A DNA stretch of 19,360 nucleotides from an uncultured bacterium. GTDB lineage: Bacteria > Verrucomicrobiota > Kiritimatiellia > RFP12 > UBA1067. Location: the NCBI GenBank assembly GCA_900547945.1, contig URIT01000053.1, positions 1-19,360 of the forward strand. Direction: 5' to 3'. A program made the translations under genes and the position numbers. The notes under the pieces are model-generated. The model saw nothing but the letters and a program-made list of their open reading frames with translations, searched no databases and had not been told where the DNA came from. Positions within the stretch are counted from its first letter, which is position 1. Every line of letters starts with the position of its first letter. Shown here piece after piece: positions 6,532 to 12,317 of this stretch.

Positions 6532-6926
6532 CTGGAATGCTTGACGGCGGGTATCGGGACGAGACCCGCATTGTGCATATGCTCCAGGCGTTGGAGCGCA
6601 TCGAGCAGGAAACCCGCGAGACCTCGCGCGACAAGTTGTTTTTCGACGATCGTCTTACGCGGGCCATCATTCTCGATTTCATCGTTCTCGGCGAGGCTGC
6701 CAACAACGTTACGGAAGCGTACTGTGCAGTCCATCCAGAAGTCCCATGGGCGGACATTGCGGGATTCCGGCATAAGCTGGTACATGACTATTCCGGCATT
6801 GACTTCGGCATCCTGTGGGATACGATGACAAACGACGTTCCCGCGTTGTTGACGATGTTCCGAAAACTTGTTGCGGCGTTGCCGCCAGCCCCCGACAAGC
6901 CGGACAATATCGGGGACTTCATGTAA
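6528..6926 (+). CDS. hepT: HepT-type toxin, HEPN-domain RNase (DUF86)
   Basis: HepT toxins are HEPN ribonucleases whose catalytic motif is Rx4HxY. Here it is R81-HKLV-H86-D-Y88 (GFRHKLVHDY), with the tyrosine that MntA would AMPylate. The preceding helix AIILDFIVLGEAANNV is characteristic of DUF86. At 132 residues it is a usual size. ATG 6528 overlaps the mntA stop by ATGA, and GGGAGG (6512-6517) gives an SD at 10 nt; ATG 6537 is a weaker alternative. The active site is intact, so the toxin should be functional. No separate promoter or terminator is seen; hairpin repeat copy B begins about 40 nt after the stop and may end transcription. Confidence 0.92.
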   Translation: MTGMLDGGYRDETRIVHMLQALERIEQETRETSRDKLFFDDRLTRAIILDFIVLGEAANNVTEAYCAVHPEVPWADIAGFRHKLVHDYSGIDFGILWDTMTNDVPALLTMFRKLVAALPPAPDKPDNIGDFM

Positions 6927-6967
6927 TCATAGATCGCGGAGATCGAAATGAAAAGGTGCAGTCCCTC

Positions 6968-7094
6968 GGCGGCTGCAACACGTTGCGGCCCTCCCGTTGG
7001 GGTAGGCGGCGTGGCCGAGTGGGAGGGGCGCGTTCGGACGCCACGCGCCGAGACATGTGGGCGGGGATTGCGGTCGCGCGGGAAACCTAACACC
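6968..7094. repeat. Multi-hairpin direct repeat, copy B (between hepT and ilvD)
   Basis: This is the second copy of the 116-bp unit, in the same orientation, exactly 1020 bp after copy A. It stops within the terminal hairpin: the left arm GGTCGCGC and loop GGGA are kept, but the right arm GCGCGACC is missing and the sequence jumps straight to GAAACCTAACACC, a remnant of the heptamer array. That is what a deletion between the two GA/GGGA-flanked points of a copy A-like parent would give. It ends 12 nt before the ilvD extended -10. Confidence 0.85.
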
Positions 7095-7105
7095 AATCCC
7101 AATTG

Positions 7106-7114
7106 TGCTATACT
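7106..7114 (+). promoter_or_regulatory. Extended -10 promoter of ilvD
   Basis: TGC-TATACT. The -35 position falls in the heptamer remnant of repeat copy B and has no match to TTGACA. The leader to ATG 7160 is about 40 nt and holds an AAGGAG site (7146-7151). No leader-peptide attenuator is visible in this short leader. Confidence 0.65.
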
Positions 7115-7159
7115 GTGCGGACGGATTTCGGGAAAGAAAAGCGAGAAGGAGTCTGGAAG

Positions 7160-8839
7160 ATGAAGCGGAAGATGATTTCGGATCAGGTGAAGGCCGGCAA
7201 CGAGCGCGCGCCGCACCGGTCGCTGCTGTTCGCGACGGGGCTGACGCGCGCGGACATGAAGAAGCCGTTCATCGGCATCTGCAACAGCTACGAGAGCTTC
7301 GTGCCGGGTCACTGCCACCTGAACAAGGTGGGCGAATGGATCAAACAGTGCGTGATCGAGGCGGGCGGCGTGCCGATGGAGTTCAACACGATCGCCGTCT
7401 GCGACGGCATCGCGATGGCGCACGCGGGCATGAAGTACTCCCTGCCGAGCCGAGAGCTGATTGCGGACAGCGTGGAGACCGTCGCGCGCGCGCACTGCTT
7501 CGACGCGCTCATCTGCGTGCCGAACTGCGACAAGATCGTGCCCGGCATGCTCATCGGCGCGCTGCGCGTGAACATCCCCACCATCTTCGCCTCGGGCGGT
7601 CCGATGGCGCCCGGCCATCACCCGAAGACGGGCGCGGACACCGACCTCAACTCGGTCTTCGAGGCCGTGGGCGCCGAGAACGTGGGCAAGATCACGCAGA
7701 GGGAGCTGGAGGCCGTGGAGGAGACGAGCTGCCCGGGCTGCGGTTCGTGCAGCGGGATGTTCACGGCGAACTCGATGAACTGCCTCTACGAGGCGCTCGG
7801 CATGGCGCTTCCCGGGAACGGGACGGTCCTCGCGGTCGATCCGCGCCGGAAGGAACTCTACCGCCAGGCCGCGTTCCGCGCGGTGGCGCTCGCGAAGGCG
7901 GGCGGGCCGTGTCCGCGCGACCTCGTCACGCAGGCGAGCCTCGACAACGCCCTCACGCTCGACATGGCGATGGGCGGCTCCACGAACACGGTCCTCCACA
8001 CGCTCGCGATCGCGCGCGAGGCGGGCGTCGACTACTCGCTCGAACGGATGAACGAGATCTCGGCCCGTACGCCCTACATCTGCAAGCTCGCGCCGTCGGG
8101 ACACTACCACGTGAGCGACCTCGACCGCGCGGGCGGCGTCATGGCGATCCTCAAGCGCCTCCCGAAGAAGCTCCTCAACCTCACGGCGAAGACCGTCTCG
8201 GGGAAGACGCTCGGCCGACAGGTCGCGGCGGCGAAGATCGCGGACGACGACGTGATCCGCACGCTCACGAACGCCTACTCGGCGGACGGCGGCCTCGCCG
8301 TCCTCTGGGGCAACCTCGCGGAACGCGGCGCCGTCGTGAAGAAGGGGGGCGTCGCCCCCTCGATGATGACGTTCACGGGCAAGGCGATCTGCTTCGACAG
8401 CCAGGAGGAGGCCTGCGCGGGCATCCTCGGCGGCAAGGTGAAGCCGGGGCACGTCGTCGTGATCCGCTACGAGGGGCCGAAGGGCGGGCCGGGCATGCAG
8501 GAGATGCTCGCGCCCACGAGCTACATCATCGGCGCGGGACTCGGCGAGAGCGTGGCGCTCATCACCGACGGACGCTTCAGCGGCGCGACGCACGGCGCGT
8601 GCGTGGGGCACGTTTCGCCCGAGGCGGCCGAGGGTGGGCTCATCGGCCTCCTGAAGGACGGCGACGAAATCACGATCGACATCCCGAAGCGCGCGATTTC
8701 CGCGAAGCTGACGAAGGCCGAGATCGCGAAGCGCCGCAAGGCCCTCAAGCCCTGGACGCCCCGCATCAAGGGCGGTTGGCTGGAACGCTATGCCACGTTC
8801 GTGGGCAACGCCTCGACGGGTGCCTCGCTCAAAAAATAA
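7160..8839 (+). CDS. ilvD: Dihydroxy-acid dehydratase
   Basis: IlvD dehydrates dihydroxy-isovalerate and dihydroxy-methylvalerate in valine, leucine and isoleucine synthesis, using an Fe-S cluster. The 559-residue protein has candidate cluster cysteines C41 (GICNSY), C123 (VPNCDK) and C197 in the CPGCGSCSGM segment, the metal-ligand region MAMGGSTNT and the catalytic-serine motif DGRFSGATHG. Length is normal for the IlvD/Edd family; the absence of sugar-acid-dehydratase hallmarks and the RSLLFATGL opening favour DHAD over Edd. ATG 7160 follows AAGGAG at 8 nt; upstream in-frame codons overlap the -10 box and are rejected. It stands alone as a monocistronic gene after a mobile repeat. Confidence 0.96.
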   Translation: MKRKMISDQVKAGNERAPHRSLLFATGLTRADMKKPFIGICNSYESFVPGHCHLNKVGEWIKQCVIEAGGVPMEFNTIAVCDGIAMAHAGMKYSLPSRELIADSVETVARAHCFDALICVPNCDKIVPGMLIGALRVNIPTIFASGGPMAPGHHPKTGADTDLNSVFEAVGAENVGKITQRELEAVEETSCPGCGSCSGMFTANSMNCLYEALGMALPGNGTVLAVDPRRKELYRQAAFRAVALAKAGGPCPRDLVTQASLDNALTLDMAMGGSTNTVLHTLAIAREAGVDYSLERMNEISARTPYICKLAPSGHYHVSDLDRAGGVMAILKRLPKKLLNLTAKTVSGKTLGRQVAAAKIADDDVIRTLTNAYSADGGLAVLWGNLAERGAVVKKGGVAPSMMTFTGKAICFDSQEEACAGILGGKVKPGHVVVIRYEGPKGGPGMQEMLAPTSYIIGAGLGESVALITDGRFSGATHGACVGHVSPEAAEGGLIGLLKDGDEITIDIPKRAISAKLTKAEIAKRRKALKPWTPRIKGGWLERYATFVGNASTGASLKK

Positions 8840-8854
8840 AATCGGAGAGAACCT

Positions 8855-8874
8855 ATTCCCTTTTCGGAGGGGAT
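8855..8874 (+). other. TTCG-tetraloop hairpin between ilvD and the small basic protein gene
   Basis: ATTCCCTT and GAGGGGAT can pair (eight pairs, two of them G-T) around a TTCG loop. It lies 15 nt after the ilvD stop and directly before the next extended -10. There is no T-tract, so it could be an RNA 3' end or processing structure rather than a classical terminator. Confidence 0.35.
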
Positions 8875-8875
8875 A

Positions 8876-8884
8876 TGCTATACT
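8876..8884 (+). promoter_or_regulatory. Extended -10 promoter of the small basic protein gene
   Basis: TGC-TATACT located 32 nt before ATG 8917. The leader is about 26 nt and contains AGGAG (8904-8908). No -35 consensus is visible. Confidence 0.65.
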
Positions 8885-8916
8885 AGAAACTCAATTTTCG
8901 AACAGGAGAAGAAGAA

Positions 8917-9072
8917 ATGAGTCAGCATCGTAGTCTCAAGGGATCTGGAAAGATCACGTCCAAGCGCAACGTCCTCAAGCGTTTCGAGCGCGTCAACCTC
9001 CTCCAGGCCCGTGGCCAGTGGAAGGAAGGCGACCGCGGTCTGGGTCTGCGCAAGACCAAGCCCGAGGCGTAA
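8917..9072 (+). CDS. Small basic protein of the PVC (Chlamydiae/Verrucomicrobia) type
   Basis: A 51-residue, strongly basic protein beginning MSQHRSLKGSGKITSKRN, then VLKRFERVNLLQARGQWKEG and ending GLRKTKPEA. The pattern (short, Lys/Arg-rich, R-N-V-L-x-R-x-E-R core, G-L-x-K-x-K near the end) matches my memory of a conserved small protein family confined largely to Chlamydiae, Verrucomicrobia and relatives. Its function is not established; the charge suggests nucleic-acid or ribosome contact. AGGAG at 8 nt defines the start. The gene has its own promoter and a strong terminator, so it is a compact monocistronic unit, fitting high independent expression. Confidence 0.85.
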   Translation: MSQHRSLKGSGKITSKRNVLKRFERVNLLQARGQWKEGDRGLGLRKTKPEA

Positions 9073-9116
9073 AGGCCGATCGCCCTGCCGGGCGCGTGGA
9101 TGCGCGCGCCAGTTTG

Positions 9117-9151
9117 AAAATGCCGCCGGACACGTTGTCTGGCGGCATTTT
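9117..9151 (+). terminator. Rho-independent terminator of the small basic protein gene
   Basis: The arm AAAATGCCGCCGGACA (9117-9132), loop CGT and arm TGTCTGGCGGCATTTT (9136-9151) form a 16-bp stem with a single G-T wobble, followed by one more T. Its A-rich 5' and T-rich 3' flanks would also let it work in the reverse direction. The right arm contains the probable lepA -35. Confidence 0.9.
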
Positions 9152-9162
9152 TGTGCTATACT
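9135..9162 (+). promoter_or_regulatory. lepA promoter overlapping the upstream terminator
   Basis: TTGTCT (9135-9140), a 16-nt spacer and TATACT (9157-9162) with a TGC extension. The -35 is part of the terminator stem. The -10 ends 12 nt before ATG 9175, so the leader is only about 5-6 nt and has no SD. Confidence 0.65.
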
Positions 9163-9174
9163 TCATCCCTGCCT

Positions 9175-10992
9175 ATGGAGAAGACACTCGACAACATCCG
9201 CAACTTCTGCATCATCGCGCATGTGGACCACGGAAAGACGACGCTCAGCGACCGCATCCTCGAACTCACGAAGGCGGTGCCGCTGCGCGAACTGAAGGAA
9301 CAGACGCTCGACGCGATGGACCTGGAGCGCGAGCGCGGCATCACGATCAAGAGCCACCCCGTCTCGATGATGTACCACGCGAAGGACGGGAAGCGCTACC
9401 TCTTCAACCTCATCGACACGCCCGGACACGTCGACTTCGCCTACGAGGTGAGCCGTTCGATGGGCGCGTGCGAGGGCGCGCTCTTGGTCGTGGACGCCGC
9501 GCAGGGCGTGGAGGCGCAGACCGTCGCGAACACCTACTTCGCGCAGGACGCGCACCTGGAGATCGTGCCCGTCCTCAACAAGGTCGACCTGCCCGGCGCG
9601 GACGTGGCGGGCGTCTCGCAGCAGGTGGAGGACATCCTCGCGATCCCGATGGACGAGCCCCTGCTCGTCTCCGCGAAGACGGGCGTGGGGTGCCCCGACG
9701 TGCTGGAGGCCATCGTGAAGCGCATCCCGCCGCCGAAGACGCGCGGCGTCGATGCGCCCCTCCGGGCCCTCGTCTTCGACTCCGTCTTCGACGAGTTCCG
9801 GGGCGTGATCACCTACGTGCGCATCGTGGACGGCGCGGTGAAGAGCGGCGACACGGTGAAGTTCATGAGTTCGGGCGTCACGACGACGCTCCACGAAGTG
9901 GGCATCTTCTCGCCCACGAAGAAGCCCGCCGACAGGCTGGAGGCCGGGCAGGTGGGCTATCTCGTGGGGACGGTGAAGGATCCGAGCGAGATCAAGATCG
10001 GCGATACCGTGACGACGGCGCGCCTCGGGTCGGACGAGCCGCTGCCCGGCTTCAAGGAGCTGCGGCCGACGGTGTTCTGCGGCATCTACCCGATGTCCAC
10101 GGACGAATTCGACAAGGTGCGCCAGGGCCTTGAAAAACTGCACCTCAACGATTCCGCCTTCTCCTTCCACCACGAAAGCTCGATCGCGCTCGGATTCGGC
10201 TTCCGCTGCGGCTTCCTCGGCCTCCTCCACATGGAAATCGTGCAGGAGCGCCTGCGGCGCGAGTTCAACCTCGACATCATCTCGACGACGCCGGGCGTCG
10301 TCTACAAGGTGAAGATGAAGGACGGCACGGTGAAGGATCTCGCCAACCCGCTCCAGATGCCGGAGCCGAGCGCGTACGAATCGATTTCCGAGCCGATCAT
10401 CAAGGCGCGCATCATCACGCCGAGCGACGCGATCGGTGACGTGATGCGCATCGTCCTCGACCGGCGCGGCGTGCTGGAGGGGACCGAGACGGTGGACGGA
10501 CACCGTGTGATGCTCCACTGCATGCTGCCGCTCAACGAAATCCTCATCGACTTCCACGACACGCTCAAGTCGGTGTCGCACGGCTACGCCTCGATGGACT
10601 ACGAGCCGGCGGGCTACCAGGAGAGCGACATCGTGCGCATGGACATCCTGCTCAACTCCGAGCAGGTGGACGCCTTCGCGACGATGGTCCACCGCGACAA
10701 GGCGCGCGCGCGCGGCATCCAGATGTGCAAGGCGCTCGCCGAGACGATCCCGCCGCACATGTTCAAGATCCCCGTGCAGGCGGCGATCGGGCGCGAGATC
10801 ATCGCGCGCGAGGACATCCGTCCGTTCCGCAAGGACGTGCTCGCGAAGCTCTACGGCGGCGACGTGACGCGCAAGATGAAGGTGCTGGAGAAGCAGAAGC
10901 GCGGCAAGGCGCGCATGAAGGAGTTCGGCCACGTGAACGTGCCGCAGAGCGCGTTCATCGCCGTCCTCAAGGGGACCGTGAAGGAGGGCTGA
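9175..10992 (+). CDS. lepA: Elongation factor 4 / LepA GTPase
   Basis: LepA (EF4) is a ribosome-associated translational GTPase involved in initiation-complex assembly or back-translocation. The 605-residue protein has G1 AHVDHGKTTL, the effector region ERERGITIK, G3 DTPGHVD, G4 NKVD and G5 SAKTG, then domain II, two alpha/beta domains (SFHHESSIALGFGFRCGFLG) and the LepA-specific C-terminal domain (ALAETIPPHMFKIPVQAAIG, KLYGGDVTRKMKVLEKQKRG). Length matches the family. Start: ATG 9175 is the first codon compatible with the promoter; no SD is visible and the transcript should be nearly leaderless. lepB follows after a single base, the pairing seen in many bacteria. Confidence 0.97.
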   Translation: MEKTLDNIRNFCIIAHVDHGKTTLSDRILELTKAVPLRELKEQTLDAMDLERERGITIKSHPVSMMYHAKDGKRYLFNLIDTPGHVDFAYEVSRSMGACEGALLVVDAAQGVEAQTVANTYFAQDAHLEIVPVLNKVDLPGADVAGVSQQVEDILAIPMDEPLLVSAKTGVGCPDVLEAIVKRIPPPKTRGVDAPLRALVFDSVFDEFRGVITYVRIVDGAVKSGDTVKFMSSGVTTTLHEVGIFSPTKKPADRLEAGQVGYLVGTVKDPSEIKIGDTVTTARLGSDEPLPGFKELRPTVFCGIYPMSTDEFDKVRQGLEKLHLNDSAFSFHHESSIALGFGFRCGFLGLLHMEIVQERLRREFNLDIISTTPGVVYKVKMKDGTVKDLANPLQMPEPSAYESISEPIIKARIITPSDAIGDVMRIVLDRRGVLEGTETVDGHRVMLHCMLPLNEILIDFHDTLKSVSHGYASMDYEPAGYQESDIVRMDILLNSEQVDAFATMVHRDKARARGIQMCKALAETIPPHMFKIPVQAAIGREIIAREDIRPFRKDVLAKLYGGDVTRKMKVLEKQKRGKARMKEFGHVNVPQSAFIAVLKGTVKEG

Positions 10993-10993
10993 G

Positions 10994-12247
10994 ATGTCGT
11001 TTGATTTTCTTTGTTCCGTCGCGACGGTGGGCGGCGCGGGCTTCCTCGTCTGGTGCCTGTGGTCGCTCTGCTGGGGCGTGGTGCCGTTCACGGCGAAGGC
11101 GCAGCGGCGGAAGGAGACGAAGGCCGTGCTGGGGGCCGCGCGCACGTTCATCCTCTCCTACGAGGATCTGCCGGCCTACCGCGAGGGGGGCGAGTTCGGG
11201 GAGCGGATGCGGAACCTGCGCGCCGCCTGGGCGGCGCGGAACGTGGAGGACTGCAAGTCGCTGCTCGCGTTCCTCGACCCGCCGAAGAGCTGGGCGGCCG
11301 GCCGCGAGTGGCTGGACATCCTCGTCGTCTCGATCTCCGTTGCGATGGCGTTCCGCGCGTACTTCTACGAGCCGTTCAACATCCCCACGGGTTCCATGCA
11401 GCCGACCCTCTACGGCAACCACTCCGAGCCGTGCAGCCCGGCGCAGGCGACGGTGTGGGACACGACGCCGCTCAAGTGGGGCAAGTGGCTCGTGACGGGC
11501 AAGATGTACACCGCGTTCAAGGCGCCGTTCGCGGGTTCGCTGCAGTTCCGCCCCACGAACACGGGACATTACGACATGCGCGTCGTCAACGGCGCGACGG
11601 GGACGGTGAGCGCGCAGATGCTCGTGCCGACGGACGTCCTCCACCCGTCGGAGACGGGCGACGGCCCCTACCGCCAGACGACGTTCCAGCTGCCGAACGG
11701 GCTCCGCCCGGGGGAGGCTGTGCGCGCGGGTCAGCCGCTCTGGAGCGGCTACGTCGCGACGGGCGACTTCCTCTTCGTCAACCGCTGGCTCTGGAACTTC
11801 CGTCATCCGCGTCGCGGCGACGTGATGATCTTCTCCACGACGGGCATCGACAAGCTGCAGCAGGGCACGCACTACATCAAGCGCATGACCGGCACGCCGA
11901 ACGAGACGCTGCAGATCAAGGACGGCCGTCTCCACGTGGACGGCGCCGTGCCGATGGAGCCGCGCCGCATCGCGCAGATCCAGAACCGCGAGAGATGGCA
12001 CGAGAGGGAGTATCCGTACGCGGGCTACCAGGTCTCGGGGCGCGGCGACTACGTGATGCCCAGACGCACGCTCGCGGCGGAGACGGACGTGGTGAAGCTG
12101 GGGGCGGACGAATACTACGCCTGCGGCGACAACTCGCCGTCGAGCTACGACAGCCGGTACTGGGGGCCCGTCCCCGCGCGCAACCTGCGCGGCATCGCCG
12201 GCGGCGTCTTCTGGCCGTTCACCCACCGGTGGGGGCCGATCGAGTGA
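10994..12247 (+). CDS. lepB: Signal peptidase I with enlarged periplasmic domain
   Basis: Type I signal peptidase cleaves Sec/Tat signal peptides at the outer face of the inner membrane. It has an N-terminal membrane segment (GGAGFLVWCLWSLCWGVV), a soluble stretch, a second hydrophobic segment (WLDILVVSISVAMAFRAYFY), then box B with catalytic S134 (FNIPTGSMQPTL), box D with general-base K296 (YIKRMTGTPNETLQI) and box E (GDNSPSSYDSRYWGPVP). At 417 residues, with 162 residues between Ser and Lys (about 55 in E. coli), the region after box B is strongly expanded. ATG begins one base after the lepA stop, with GGAGG in the lepA end, so the two genes are coupled. Confidence 0.95.
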   Translation: MSFDFLCSVATVGGAGFLVWCLWSLCWGVVPFTAKAQRRKETKAVLGAARTFILSYEDLPAYREGGEFGERMRNLRAAWAARNVEDCKSLLAFLDPPKSWAAGREWLDILVVSISVAMAFRAYFYEPFNIPTGSMQPTLYGNHSEPCSPAQATVWDTTPLKWGKWLVTGKMYTAFKAPFAGSLQFRPTNTGHYDMRVVNGATGTVSAQMLVPTDVLHPSETGDGPYRQTTFQLPNGLRPGEAVRAGQPLWSGYVATGDFLFVNRWLWNFRHPRRGDVMIFSTTGIDKLQQGTHYIKRMTGTPNETLQIKDGRLHVDGAVPMEPRRIAQIQNRERWHEREYPYAGYQVSGRGDYVMPRRTLAAETDVVKLGADEYYACGDNSPSSYDSRYWGPVPARNLRGIAGGVFWPFTHRWGPIE

Positions 12248-12257
12248 CGGTGCCGGG

Positions 12258-12287
12258 TGGACGCGAAAGCGGGATTCGTGCTATAAT
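12258..12287 (+). promoter_or_regulatory. Promoter of the kinase-symporter operon
   Basis: TGGACG (12258-12263), an 18-nt spacer and TATAAT (12282-12287) with a TGC extension. It lies right after the lepB stop. The leader is about 24 nt with GGAG 7 nt before ATG 12318. Confidence 0.7.
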
Positions 12288-12317
12288 GATTCGTGTTTTG
12301 AAGAGTGGAGCGAGTTC

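Noticed and set aside
7103..7105. TTG/upstream start for ilvD at 7103
   Set aside because: It lies inside the extended -10 region; ATG 7160 has AAGGAG at 8 nt and gives the normal IlvD N-terminus. The similar upstream start for lepA at 9151 is rejected on the same grounds.
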